DNA of 64,000 nucleotides from Lachnoclostridium sp. An169 (lineage in GTDB: Bacteria > Bacillota > Clostridia > Lachnospirales > Lachnospiraceae): positions 25,126-89,125 of the forward strand of contig NZ_NFKT01000021.1 of NCBI RefSeq assembly GCF_002160525.1. Reading direction: 5' to 3'. The number at the start of each line of letters is the position of its first letter. Position 1 is the stretch's first letter. Below the pieces are notes generated by a model that saw nothing but the letters and a program-made list of their open reading frames with translations, did not search any database and was not told the DNA's origin. Shown in pieces: positions 44,164 to 52,354 of this stretch. The position numbers were made by a program, and so were the translations under genes.

Positions 44164-44586
44164 ATGAATGACACTCTGACTTTTCGCTATACCATCGACG
44201 GAGACGACTTCACCCGCGCCGGTGAGGCCAGCAGCTCCGTGAAAAACAAGCTCAAGCAGCTGGGACTCGACAGTGATGTGATCCGCAAGGTAGCCATCGC
44301 CATGTATGAGGGAGAGATTAATATGGTCATCCACGCCGACGGCGGAGAAATCACCGTGTCCGTCTCGGACAGCGATATCACCATGATCCTCGCGGACAGA
44401 GGTCCGGGGATCCCGGATGTGGACCAGGCCATGCAGGAGGGATTCTCCACAGCACGCCCGGAAGTCCGCTCCCTGGGCTTTGGCGCCGGCATGGGACTGC
44501 CGAACATGAAACGATACACGGATGAGATGAAAATCGACACCGTGATCGGAGAAGGCACTACGATTACCATGAAAGTATATATCTGA
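44164..44586 (+). CDS. RsbW-like anti-sigma serine/threonine kinase
   Basis: ATP-binding protein of the anti-sigma regulatory kinase family, 140 residues. Helix with VIRKVAIAMYEGEINMVIHA is the N-box-like part; ADRGPGIPDVDQAMQEG (~residues 76-92) and GFGAGMGLPNMKRYTDEM carry the nucleotide-binding glycines. It lies 6 bases after the DRTGG gene. No sigma or anti-anti-sigma gene is adjacent, so its partner is probably one of the operon products or a distant sigma factor. Confidence 0.85.
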   Translation: MNDTLTFRYTIDGDDFTRAGEASSSVKNKLKQLGLDSDVIRKVAIAMYEGEINMVIHADGGEITVSVSDSDITMILADRGPGIPDVDQAMQEGFSTARPEVRSLGFGAGMGLPNMKRYTDEMKIDTVIGEGTTITMKVYI

Positions 44587-44621
44587 CCGGACCGCGGCAG
44601 ACAAGGAGGTTATGCCGGCTT

Positions 44622-46091
44622 ATGAACACGAACAAATTCATGCGCTCTGTGCGCCTGCGGGAATCCGCCTGCCAGGGGTGCATCAACTGTATCAAATACT
44701 GCCCCACCCAGGCCATCCGGGTCCATAACGGGAAGGCACATATCATCGACAAGTTCTGCATCGACTGCGGGCGGTGCATCCGCTACTGCCCCCATCATGC
44801 AAAGGTTGCGGTCTATGATCCCCTGTCCGTGATCAACAATTTCAAATACACGGTAGCGCTTCCCGCCCCGTCGCTCTACGCCCAGTACAACAACCTGACC
44901 AATGTGGACATCGTCCTGAACGCCCTGTTAAAACTTGGCTTCGACGATGTCTACGAGGTGAGCGCCGCGGCGGAACTGGTATCGGAAGCATCCAGGGAAT
45001 ACATAAAAGAACACGCGGAGGAAGCCCCGTTTATCAGTTCAGCCTGTCCTTCGGTAGTACGGCTGATCCGGGTGAAGTTTCCTTCCCTTATCTCCCGTCT
45101 GCTTCCCATCAAAGCGCCGGTTGAGGTAGCCGCGGAGCTGGCACGGGCAAAAGCCATGAAAAAGACGGGACTGAAGCCGGAGGAGATCGGAATCATCTTC
45201 ATCTCCCCCTGTCCCTCAAAAGTTTCCTACGCCCGGGCGCCTCTGGGCATCGAGAAGAGCAACATCGACAACGTGGTGGCGATCAAAGACGTCTATCCTC
45301 TTCTCCTGCCCCACATGAAGCACGACGACAGCCAGCTTCTCCCCCTTTCCAATTCCGGCAGGATCGGGATCGGCTGGAGCAACGCAGGGGGTGAAGTGGG
45401 CGGTCTCCTTGTGGACAATTACCTGGCGGCGGACGGAATCGTCAATATTCTGCGGGTTCTGGAAGAACTGGAGGACGAAAAGCTGCACGGGCTCACCTTT
45501 GTGGAGCTGAACGCCTGCAACGGCGGCTGCGTGGGCGGAACCCTCACTGTGGAAAACGCATACATTGCCACAACCAAGACGAAACGTCTGGTCAAATACC
45601 AGCCGGTCTCCAGAAATCATCTGGAAGACAATCCGGAACTCGGCAATATTTACTGGGCGGACAATGTGGAGTACGAACCGGTCTTCCGTCTTGGCAATAC
45701 CTTCAAGGAAAGTCTGCAGATGATGGGCGAGGTGGAGAAGCTCACCGCACGTTTTCCAGGACTGGACTGCGGTTCCTGCGGCGCTCCCACCTGCCAGACT
45801 CTGGCAGAGGATATCGTCCGGGGCGACGCCACGCCAAACGACTGCATCTATGTGCTTCGCTCCAATATCGCGGATCTCTCCGAGAAGATCCGGCATCTGA
45901 TGCAGCCGAAAGGCTCCGGGAATCCGTCTGCATCTTCCAAAGAGACGCTCTCCGGGGAGGACCAGGCTCTCCTGAAGCAGTATATTCAGGAACTGACCGG
46001 GGAGCTGGCCTCTTTCGGCGTCCCGGAGCATCTCCGTCCCCATGGGGAACCGGAGGGAAAACATACAGGAAATGAGGTGAACCGATCATGA
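44622..46091 (+). CDS. [FeFe]-hydrogenase homologue, putative sensory type (HydS-like)
   Basis: It has 489 residues. Order: two 4Fe-4S motifs (CQGCINCIKYCP 17-28, CIDCGRCIRYCP 46-57); H-cluster-type domain with altered motifs ACP (Ala141-Cys142, instead of TSCSP), SPCPSK (Cys197, Lys200; Glu of the usual MPCxxKxxE replaced by Tyr) and NACNGGCVGG (Cys299, Cys303, lacking the GGGQP end); a C-terminal 4Fe-4S domain with Cys383, 386, 391 and 408; and a helical tail. Four potential H-cluster cysteines remain but catalytic surroundings are changed, so sensing rather than turnover is inferred. No PAS domain is present. ATG 44622 overlaps nothing and has AAGGAGG upstream. Confidence 0.85.
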   Translation: MNTNKFMRSVRLRESACQGCINCIKYCPTQAIRVHNGKAHIIDKFCIDCGRCIRYCPHHAKVAVYDPLSVINNFKYTVALPAPSLYAQYNNLTNVDIVLNALLKLGFDDVYEVSAAAELVSEASREYIKEHAEEAPFISSACPSVVRLIRVKFPSLISRLLPIKAPVEVAAELARAKAMKKTGLKPEEIGIIFISPCPSKVSYARAPLGIEKSNIDNVVAIKDVYPLLLPHMKHDDSQLLPLSNSGRIGIGWSNAGGEVGGLLVDNYLAADGIVNILRVLEELEDEKLHGLTFVELNACNGGCVGGTLTVENAYIATTKTKRLVKYQPVSRNHLEDNPELGNIYWADNVEYEPVFRLGNTFKESLQMMGEVEKLTARFPGLDCGSCGAPTCQTLAEDIVRGDATPNDCIYVLRSNIADLSEKIRHLMQPKGSGNPSASSKETLSGEDQALLKQYIQELTGELASFGVPEHLRPHGEPEGKHTGNEVNRS

Positions 46092-46420
46092 AATTAAAGC
46101 AGATTCTTGCCCTGCCCTGCTGCCGCATTCTCGTGGAAGGGCAGCCGGACCGCGAGATCTCGAAAATCTTCTGCTGTGATCTTCTGAGCATTGCCATGAG
46201 CCGTGCTCCTGCAGACGGCGTATGGGTCACGGTAATGGGGAACAGGAACACTCTCGCCGTCGCTTCCCTGACCGAGACGGCGTGCATCGTACTGGCGGAG
46301 GGAGTAACCCTGGACGAGGATACACTGGGGAAAGCAGAAGAAGAAGGGATCGCCATCCTCGCCACAGATCTTCCGGTCTTTGACATGGCGCTGAAGATTT
46401 ATCAGGAAGGATTCGCATGA
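46088..46420 (+). CDS. DRTGG-domain protein (second copy)
   Basis: It has 110 residues, paralogous to the first gene of the operon. The layout is the same (ILVEGQPDREISKIFCCDLLS, WVTVMGNRNTLAVASL, ACIVLAEGVTLDE, ILATDLPVFDMA) with clear divergence. It starts within the last codons of the hydrogenase homologue (4-base overlap) and its end overlaps the PHP gene, so the three are translationally coupled. Two different DRTGG proteins may form a heteromer; this is inference. Confidence 0.8.
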   Translation: MKLKQILALPCCRILVEGQPDREISKIFCCDLLSIAMSRAPADGVWVTVMGNRNTLAVASLTETACIVLAEGVTLDEDTLGKAEEEGIAILATDLPVFDMALKIYQEGFA

Positions 46421-47139
46421 TTCCCCTCTTCTACGACTTCCATATCCATTCCTGCCTTTCCCCATGCGGGGATGATGATATGACACCCGCCAATCTGGTG
46501 GGAATGGCTGCGGTCAAAGGGCTGGACGTGATCGCCCTGACAGACCACAACAGCTGCAAAAACTGCCCCGCTGCCCTGTATCACGGAGCCCGGTACGGCG
46601 TGACCGTCCTTCCGGGGATGGAACTGACCACGGCAGAGGAGGTCCATGTAATCTGCCTCTTTTCCTCTCTGGAGGACGCCATGGCGTTTGACGCTTTTGT
46701 GTACGGGAAGCTGATGCCCGTTCCAAACCGCGAGGACATTTTCGGGAAGCAGCAGATCATGAACGAAAAGGACGAGGTCACCGGCACCGTAGAATATCTG
46801 CTCATCAACGCGACTTCCATCTCATTCGATGAAGTATTTTCCCTTGTGGAAGAATTTCACGGCATCGCCTACCCCGCCCATGTGGATAAATCTTCCACAA
46901 GCCTGATCTCCAATCTGGGATTTGTGCCGCCGGGAAGTACATTCACCTGCGCCGAGTTTCATGATTTTAAGAACCTGCACCGGCTCCGCAGGGAACACCC
47001 CTACTTTGAGCAGTGCAACGTAATCTGCTGCTCCGATGCCCATTATCTGGAAGATATCCACGAACCGGAATATCAAATTTATTCCGCCTCCGGCCAGATC
47101 CCGGATATTCTGGAAGCACTCCGCCGGAGAGAGCCCTGA
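46417..47139 (+). CDS. PHP-domain phosphoesterase
   Basis: Metal-dependent hydrolase of the PHP family (as in TrpH/YciV and histidinol phosphatase), 240 residues. Metal ligands are visible in FHIHSCLSPCGDDD (residues 7-20), LTDHN (~43), GMELTTAEEVH (~70-80), HVDKSS (~155) and CSDAHYLEDI (~205). TrpH-like members act on small nucleotides or 5'-ends. Its place at the end of a signalling operon suggests it breaks down a nucleotide messenger, which is speculation. It overlaps the second DRTGG gene by 4 bases. Confidence 0.85.
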   Translation: MIPLFYDFHIHSCLSPCGDDDMTPANLVGMAAVKGLDVIALTDHNSCKNCPAALYHGARYGVTVLPGMELTTAEEVHVICLFSSLEDAMAFDAFVYGKLMPVPNREDIFGKQQIMNEKDEVTGTVEYLLINATSISFDEVFSLVEEFHGIAYPAHVDKSSTSLISNLGFVPPGSTFTCAEFHDFKNLHRLRREHPYFEQCNVICCSDAHYLEDIHEPEYQIYSASGQIPDILEALRRREP

Positions 47140-47210
47140 ACCCTTCGCGGGACTCTGCCGATGGGATCCGCGTTGCCTGCCGGCGGGGTCTGACCGGAAC
47201 AGCATAAGAA

Positions 47211-47266
47211 GAAAGACGCATCCTGTACCCGCCGCCAAAGACGGGGCACAGGATGCGCCTTTCTTT
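47211..47266. terminator. Bidirectional terminator between the PHP gene and putP
   Basis: A long stem with one mismatch (GAAAG-CGCATCC... / ...GGATGCG-CTTTC; core GCATCCTGT 47218-47226 with ACAGGATGC 47248-47256) ends in TTTCTTTC on the plus strand and TTTCTTC on the minus strand. It serves both converging genes. Confidence 0.85.
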
Positions 47267-47279
47267 CTCTGTGTTGCTG

Positions 47280-48833
47280 TTATATTCCCTTTTTCACTTC
47301 GTCAAACTCTCTCTGAATCTCTTTCGACGGTTCCGGCGTCAGCAGCGACACCACAACAATGCAGATGCAGGAGAAGATGAATGCCGGAAGCAGTTCATAG
47401 ATATCCCACACGCCGCCCAGCGGACGCACAAGCAGGTTCCATACGAACACCATTCCCGCGCCGCCTAACATTCCGGCGACAGCTCCCGCTCTTGTAGTCC
47501 GTTTCCAGAACAGGCTGAAGAGCATCAGCGGTCCGAACGTAGCGCCGAATCCTGCCCAGGCAAAGCTTACGATGGTAAAGATAACACTGTTCTCGTCCAG
47601 AGCAATGACAATCGCCACAACAGCGATCAAAAGCAGCGTCAGCCTGGAGATATTCAGCACCTCCCTGTCGGAAGCCTTTTTGCGGAACAGCCCCTGGTAA
47701 ATATTCTTTGCAAATGCAGAAGCTGCAATCAGCAGATAAGAATCCGAGGAGCTGATTGTCGCCGCAAGAATACCCGCCATGACGAATCCTGCCAGAAGAG
47801 GCGGCAGAAGATTCGTAGCCAGAAGGATAAACACATTCTCCGCATCCGCGGATGTAGTCAGCGCCGTTGGGAAAAGGCTTCTTCCCACCAGTCCGATAAA
47901 TACGGCAATCGTAAGGGAAATCACCACCCACACCGTAGCGATCCGGCGGGAACGTGTAAGCTCTCTCTCATCACGGATTGCCATGAAGCGCAGAAGCACC
48001 TGGGGCACTCCAAAATATCCCAGTCCCCACGCCATGGTGGAGACAACCGAGAGCAGTCCGTAGTTCGCCGCTTCTCCAAAGAGCGGAACTCCGTCAGCGG
48101 CCTGCTGTACTCCTTCCACCGTCTGGGGTGTGGCAATTCCGAAGAACTCCAGAAATCCGGGAATATCCCGCGCATTGTCAAGCACTGCCCCGAGACCGCC
48201 TGCCGAGACAGTCCCCACCGTCACAATCACGATCAGCGCCACGATCATCACAATGGCCTGCATGAAGTCCGATGCACTCTCTGCAAGGAATCCTCCGATG
48301 ATCGTGTAGATCAGTACGAACACTGCTCCTACAATCATCATCGGTATGTAGGGCATATCAAACAAAGTAGAAAACAGTTTTCCACATGTCACGAGGCAGC
48401 TCGCCGCATAGACAGTAAAGAAAACAAGAATAAACACTGCCGAGATCGTCATGATCACTTTCTTCTGCTCATGAAACCGGTTGGAAAAATATTCCGGAAG
48501 CGTAATTGCATTTCCCGCTTTCTCGCTGTAACGGCGCAGCCTCTTTGAGACGATCAGCCAGTTAATGTAAGTTCCCACGGCAAGACCGATGGCAGTCCAT
48601 GCCGCGTCCGCGATTCCGCACCAGTAAGCCACGCCCGGCAGTCCCATGAGCAGCCATCCGGACATATCCGAAGCCTCGGCACTCATCGCTGTCACCCACG
48701 GTCCCAGGCTTCTCCCTCCGAGAAAATATGCATCGGAGCTCGCATTGGCTTTTCTCGCAAATGTAACGCCCAGAATGATTACCGCCGCCATATAAATCAC
48801 CATGGCGACAAGTATCTGTATTGTGTCTCCCAT
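47280..48833 (-). CDS. putP: Sodium/proline symporter
   Basis: Na+-coupled uptake of proline through the cytoplasmic membrane (SSS family), 517 residues and about 13 membrane segments. Signature parts are GRSLGPWVTAMSAEASDMSGWL (residues ~42-63), GTYINW, ALPEYFSNRF-type loop (TLPEYFSNRF, ~113) and SSSDSYLLIAASAFAKNIY (~355). Asp of the Na+ site lies in the first motif. It has its own promoter at 48932-48960. Confidence 0.92.
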   Translation of the reverse strand: MGDTIQILVAMVIYMAAVIILGVTFARKANASSDAYFLGGRSLGPWVTAMSAEASDMSGWLLMGLPGVAYWCGIADAAWTAIGLAVGTYINWLIVSKRLRRYSEKAGNAITLPEYFSNRFHEQKKVIMTISAVFILVFFTVYAASCLVTCGKLFSTLFDMPYIPMMIVGAVFVLIYTIIGGFLAESASDFMQAIVMIVALIVIVTVGTVSAGGLGAVLDNARDIPGFLEFFGIATPQTVEGVQQAADGVPLFGEAANYGLLSVVSTMAWGLGYFGVPQVLLRFMAIRDERELTRSRRIATVWVVISLTIAVFIGLVGRSLFPTALTTSADAENVFILLATNLLPPLLAGFVMAGILAATISSSDSYLLIAASAFAKNIYQGLFRKKASDREVLNISRLTLLLIAVVAIVIALDENSVIFTIVSFAWAGFGATFGPLMLFSLFWKRTTRAGAVAGMLGGAGMVFVWNLLVRPLGGVWDIYELLPAFIFSCICIVVVSLLTPEPSKEIQREFDEVKKGI

Positions 48834-48931
48834 TCCAAATAATCCTTTCTGTACTCCATGCCGTGACCAGACGGCACTGTATTTTGTCCCCGCCGTATAT
48901 CAGATTCCTCCGGCAAAATGACATGAAAAAT

Positions 48932-48960
48932 ATTATACCGAAAATATACAGTTTTGGCAA
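48932..48960 (-). promoter_or_regulatory. Sigma-A promoter of putP
   Basis: Minus strand TTGCCA (48955-48960), 17-base spacer, TATAAT (48932-48937). Leader about 90 bases, containing GGAGG-like CCGGAGGAATC far from the start. Confidence 0.7.
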
Positions 48961-48974
48961 TGTTTTCTTAATAA

Positions 48975-49457
48975 TTATGCAGGAAAAACTTTTCCCGGCG
49001 ATGATACGGAAAAAAGCTTCTCAATCTTCTGTCTTGTCTCTTTCACCTTCCCCGGGTCGCTGCCCCCGGAATTGATGCCGATGACAACCTCCTCATTCAT
49101 GACCACAGAAGGGAAATAGAAATCACACAGGTTCCGGTCATCCGCCACATTCACCGGAATTCCCGCTTTTCTGCATACTTCCCAAACATGGCGGTTTACT
49201 TCACTGCTGTCTGTAGCGGCAAGCACGATATCCGTTTCCTCAGTATCGCTGTCCCGGTATTCCCGGTGTTCCGCCCGGATTTTTCCTTCCTGTGCAAGCT
49301 TTGCAAGTCCGCCGCACAGTTCCGGAGCGACTACGAGAATGTCCACCCGGAACTTCAGCAGGGTGCGTACTCTGCGCAGGGCAATGCTGCCGCCCCCCAC
49401 CATCAGAATCTTCTTTCCGGAAAGATCGATGAACATGGGAAAATATGGCTTCTCCAT
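48975..49457 (-). CDS. Precorrin-2 dehydrogenase/siroheme synthase N-terminal type
   Basis: NAD-dependent oxidation of precorrin-2 to sirohydrochlorin (CysG N-domain/Met8 family), 160 residues. The Rossmann motif is MVGGGSIALRRV (residues 19-30). VVAPELC, VLAATDSSEVNRHV and NVADDRNLCDFYFPSVV follow the family pattern. The protein is shorter than Met8, so the ferrochelatase function is uncertain. It overlaps no gene; it starts 4 bases after cbiC, with GGAGG inside the cbiC end. Confidence 0.88.
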   Translation of the reverse strand: MEKPYFPMFIDLSGKKILMVGGGSIALRRVRTLLKFRVDILVVAPELCGGLAKLAQEGKIRAEHREYRDSDTEETDIVLAATDSSEVNRHVWEVCRKAGIPVNVADDRNLCDFYFPSVVMNEEVVIGINSGGSDPGKVKETRQKIEKLFSVSSPGKVFPA

Positions 49458-49461
49458 TTTC

Positions 49462-50124
49462 TCATTCCTCCATCATGTAGAGCAGGGCATTACAGATGCA
49501 GGCGGCAATGTTGCTCCCGCCTTTTCTTCCTCTTGCAACAATATACGGCGTATCTTTCAGATCCAGGATCATCTCCTTCGACTGAACTACATTGACAAAG
49601 CCCACGGGAACGGCGATGATCAGCTCCGGTTTCAAAGCTCCCTCTTCAATCAGCTCATGGAGGCGCACCAGGGCAGTCGGGGCATTCCCGATGGCAAATA
49701 TCAGCTTCTTTGCTTCCCCGTTCTTCTCCGCCTCCCGCACAAGAGCCGCAGCTTTATCCATACTCGCCGCCGCCCGCGTGGTGCCGTTTTCCTTTGCCGA
49801 GCGCGCCACATCCTCATCGGACATGAAGCAGAATACTTCCCCGCCATAACGCGCCAGTCTTTTCTTGTTAATTCCGGCCTTTCCCATCTGAGTGTCCGTG
49901 ACGATACACGCCCCCTCCCGGATTGCCCGGATGGCCTTCTTCACAACATCCTCCGAAAAAAACAGGTTGTCTGCATAATCGAAATCCGCGCTCGTGTGGA
50001 TACACCGCTTGACAATCGGTTCTGTTCCCGGAATCAGCGGTTTGTCCCCCAGTTCTTCTGTGATGATCTCAAAACTTCTCTTCTCGATGTCAGCAGGGAG
50101 CACCTGCTCAAGTTCTGTCAGCAT
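49462..50124 (-). CDS. cbiC: Precorrin-8X/cobalt-precorrin-8 methylmutase
   Basis: Moves a methyl group from C-11 to C-12 to give (hydrogeno)cobyrinic acid in cobalamin synthesis. It has 220 residues. The start is ATG 50124 with AAAGGAG at 9 bases. The frame stays open to 50352 through repeats, but that extension is low-quality Arg/Glu sequence. Family marks are RCIHTSADFDYADNLFF (catalytic His), CIVTDTQMGKAGI, IFAIGNAPTALVRLHEL and VPVGFVNVVQSKE. Confidence 0.93.
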   Translation of the reverse strand: MLTELEQVLPADIEKRSFEIITEELGDKPLIPGTEPIVKRCIHTSADFDYADNLFFSEDVVKKAIRAIREGACIVTDTQMGKAGINKKRLARYGGEVFCFMSDEDVARSAKENGTTRAAASMDKAAALVREAEKNGEAKKLIFAIGNAPTALVRLHELIEEGALKPELIIAVPVGFVNVVQSKEMILDLKDTPYIVARGRKGGSNIAACICNALLYMMEE

Positions 50125-50139
50125 TCTTGTCTTCTCCTT

Positions 50140-50260
50140 TATCTGATTCTCTTTCCGTTTCTGCGGGCCTTCCCGTCCGCTATCTGATTCTCTTTCCGGC
50201 TCCGCAGGCTGTCCGTCCGCTATCTGATTCTGCTTCCGATTCCGCAGACCACACGGTCTA
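50140..50260. repeat. Three imperfect 40-base tandem repeats at the cobU-cbiC junction
   Basis: Copies begin TATCTGATTCT at 50140, 50181 and 50221, with period 40-41. The third copy is the 3' end of cobU (encoding CGIGSRIR and stop on the minus strand); the other two are degenerate copies of it in the spacer before cbiC. Confidence 0.75.
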
Positions 50261-51230
50261 CCCGCACCGCACTCCGTGCAAGGCCGGTACAGATTCTGCC
50301 TGCCGCTTCCCGGTACTCTCTCTCGAAGGCATCCACGGGCACAAGACCGCATCCGATCTCGTCAAACACTACTGCAAGATTTCCGTTTTTCTCCAGGAGA
50401 ATCGCGAGAAGTCTTTCTTTCGTGTCTCCCGAGAGAAGCCAGCGTCTTATGAAGAGATGAAAATTCTTCATTCCCCTGCAGTGTTCCGCCTCCGACAGAG
50501 GACATGTCGCACCGTCAGCCCATTCTATCCCCGGATATAACTTTTCTGCATACCTGCTTTTCCCCTGATATGCGCCGCCTGTCACAAGACGGATTCCTTC
50601 TTCCATCGTCTGTCCTCCCCGTTCGTCTTTCCCCGGCTTTACCTGCACCGGAACCCCGCAGACAACTTCTGTCACCTGATCTGCCATCTCCGCCAGTTTC
50701 CGGTTGATCTCTGCCAGATTCGCCCTGTAAAGCCTCATTTCCGGAGAATCTGTCCCGGTTTCCCCGAAGACGTCATTGGTCACGACTACAAGACCTCTGC
50801 ACTTTTCCCGGAGCATACGGATTCCCCGCACGACCGACTCCACAGTATTCTCTCCTGCCCCCTGCGGCTCAAACATCTCGTTTGCCGTCAGATTGGAGAC
50901 ACATTCCAGAAGGACGAAAGCCCCTTCCAGACATGGCGCTTTCCCGCCGCCTCCGGACACCGGCAGGGCAGCGATCTTTCCCGGCAGGTCAAGATACCAC
51001 TCCAGAGTAGAAAAACCTTTTCCGTCCCTCATCTTCCGGTGGTTCTCTATCTTTTTCTCTGTCTCCGCGCCGTAGGGCATCATGTCTGCAATATAGTACA
51101 ACTCCGGCTTCGGCAGAAAATTTGCCGGGTTCTCTGCTGCTTCGCAGTAAGCCCGGCAGATCACCGACTCCGCATAGGCAGATTTTCCGCTGCCGCTACC
51201 GCCGATCACCAGTTCCATTTTCTTTTTCAC
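50220..51230 (-). CDS. cobU: CobU-type adenosylcobinamide kinase/guanylyltransferase, tandem-domain form
   Basis: Phosphorylates and activates adenosylcobinamide for lower-ligand attachment. It has 336 residues, about 150 longer than a single CobU. Domain 1 (1-205): Walker A GGSGSGKS (10-17), VVTNDVFGETGTDS (149-162), LAEINRKLAEMADQVTEVV. Domain 2 (~212-336): GGAYQGKS (218-225) and VFDEIGCGLVPVD...AGRICTGLARSAVRVDRVVCGI, which follows the CobU end but lacks the middle. The GTG start overlaps the preceding stop (GTGA); ATG 51218 is an alternative. Which domain is active is not known. Confidence 0.85.
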   Translation of the reverse strand: MKKKMELVIGGSGSGKSAYAESVICRAYCEAAENPANFLPKPELYYIADMMPYGAETEKKIENHRKMRDGKGFSTLEWYLDLPGKIAALPVSGGGGKAPCLEGAFVLLECVSNLTANEMFEPQGAGENTVESVVRGIRMLREKCRGLVVVTNDVFGETGTDSPEMRLYRANLAEINRKLAEMADQVTEVVCGVPVQVKPGKDERGGQTMEEGIRLVTGGAYQGKSRYAEKLYPGIEWADGATCPLSEAEHCRGMKNFHLFIRRWLLSGDTKERLLAILLEKNGNLAVVFDEIGCGLVPVDAFEREYREAAGRICTGLARSAVRVDRVVCGIGSRIR

Positions 51231-52312
51231 TGTTCTTTTTCCGCCTCCCGGCTGTCATTCCGGCCTTCCGGCTCCGCTGCATCCATCTCCCCGAGCAGCC
51301 GCTCCAGTTCCCGGATTTCTTCTGGTGCTGTTCCCCAGCTTACAGCAAACCGGACAACCGTATGCGTCTCATCTGCCTTCTCCCAGAAACTGAATCCCAC
51401 TTTGTCCTTCAGGTATCTGACCTGTTCATCCTCCATGATGACAAACTGCTGGTTCGTCGGAGACTCCCAGGCATATGTAAGCCCGCTTTTTTCCAGGACT
51501 CTGCGAAGTTCATCCGCCATCTCCACGGCATGTCTGCTGATTCGGAAATACAGATCGTCCGTAAAAAGCGCGTCAAACTGCACACCGAGAAGCCGCCCTT
51601 TTGCCAGAAGCGCCCCGTGCTGTTTCACGGTGGTCAGGAAATGCCGCGGTGCCTTTTTCGGAAAAACCACTGCCTCTCCGCAAAGAGCTCCCACCTTGGT
51701 CCCACCGATGTAAAACACGTCGCAGAACCCGGCAATATCCTCCAGAGTCACATCCGTCCCCCGGCTCATCAGCCCGTAACCGAGACGCGCGCCGTCCAGA
51801 AAGAGCGGTATTCCGTACCGCCGGCAGATTCCGGATATCTGCCGGAATTCCTCGTTCGTATAAAGAGTTCCATACTCTGTGGGATGGGAGATATAGACCA
51901 TGCCCGGGAACACCATATGCTCATGGTTTTCATCCTGATAAAAGCCTTCCAGGAATTCCGCCAGTTCTCCTCCGTCGATCTTCCCGTTATGTCCGGGCAC
52001 GGTCAGTACCTTGTGTCCGGTAAACTCCACGGCGCCCGCCTCGTGTACCGCCACATGTCCTGTCTCTGCCGCCACAACACCCTCATAGCCTCCAAGCATC
52101 CCGTCGATCACCACGGCGTTCGTCTGTGTTCCTCCTACCAGGAAAAATACATCTGCCTCCACGCATCCGCAGGCGCGCCGGATCTTTTCCCTGGCGCTCT
52201 CGCAGTACGGATCGCTCCCGTACCCGGAAAGAGGCTCCATATTCGTCTCCAGAAGGCGCTTCAGGACATCCGGGTGCGCCCCCTGGATATAGTCGTTTTC
52301 GAAAGAAATCAT
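51227..52312 (-). CDS. Threonine-aldolase-like PLP enzyme
   Basis: Fold-type I PLP lyase of the low-specificity threonine aldolase/beta-eliminating lyase family, splitting L-threonine to glycine and acetaldehyde. It has 361 residues from ATG 52312, with GGAGG 11 bases upstream (an ATG at 52336 precedes that site). Visible: FFLVGGTQTNAVV, ETGHVAVHEAGAVEF, DGARLGYGL and the PLP lysine in YIGGTKVGALCG (~residue 215). It sits between an FAD protein and cobU, so a link to aminopropanol supply for cobalamin is possible but unproven. Confidence 0.85.
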   Translation of the reverse strand: MISFENDYIQGAHPDVLKRLLETNMEPLSGYGSDPYCESAREKIRRACGCVEADVFFLVGGTQTNAVVIDGMLGGYEGVVAAETGHVAVHEAGAVEFTGHKVLTVPGHNGKIDGGELAEFLEGFYQDENHEHMVFPGMVYISHPTEYGTLYTNEEFRQISGICRRYGIPLFLDGARLGYGLMSRGTDVTLEDIAGFCDVFYIGGTKVGALCGEAVVFPKKAPRHFLTTVKQHGALLAKGRLLGVQFDALFTDDLYFRISRHAVEMADELRRVLEKSGLTYAWESPTNQQFVIMEDEQVRYLKDKVGFSFWEKADETHTVVRFAVSWGTAPEEIRELERLLGEMDAAEPEGRNDSREAEKEQ

Positions 52313-52354
52313 TGCTGTCTGTTCCTCCAAAGTCATCTGTTTTTCTTCTTTGTA

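Noticed and set aside
50125..50352. N-terminal extension of CbiC to 50352
   Set aside because: It translates the tandem repeats and the end of cobU in another frame and lacks a ribosome site; ATG 50124 has one.
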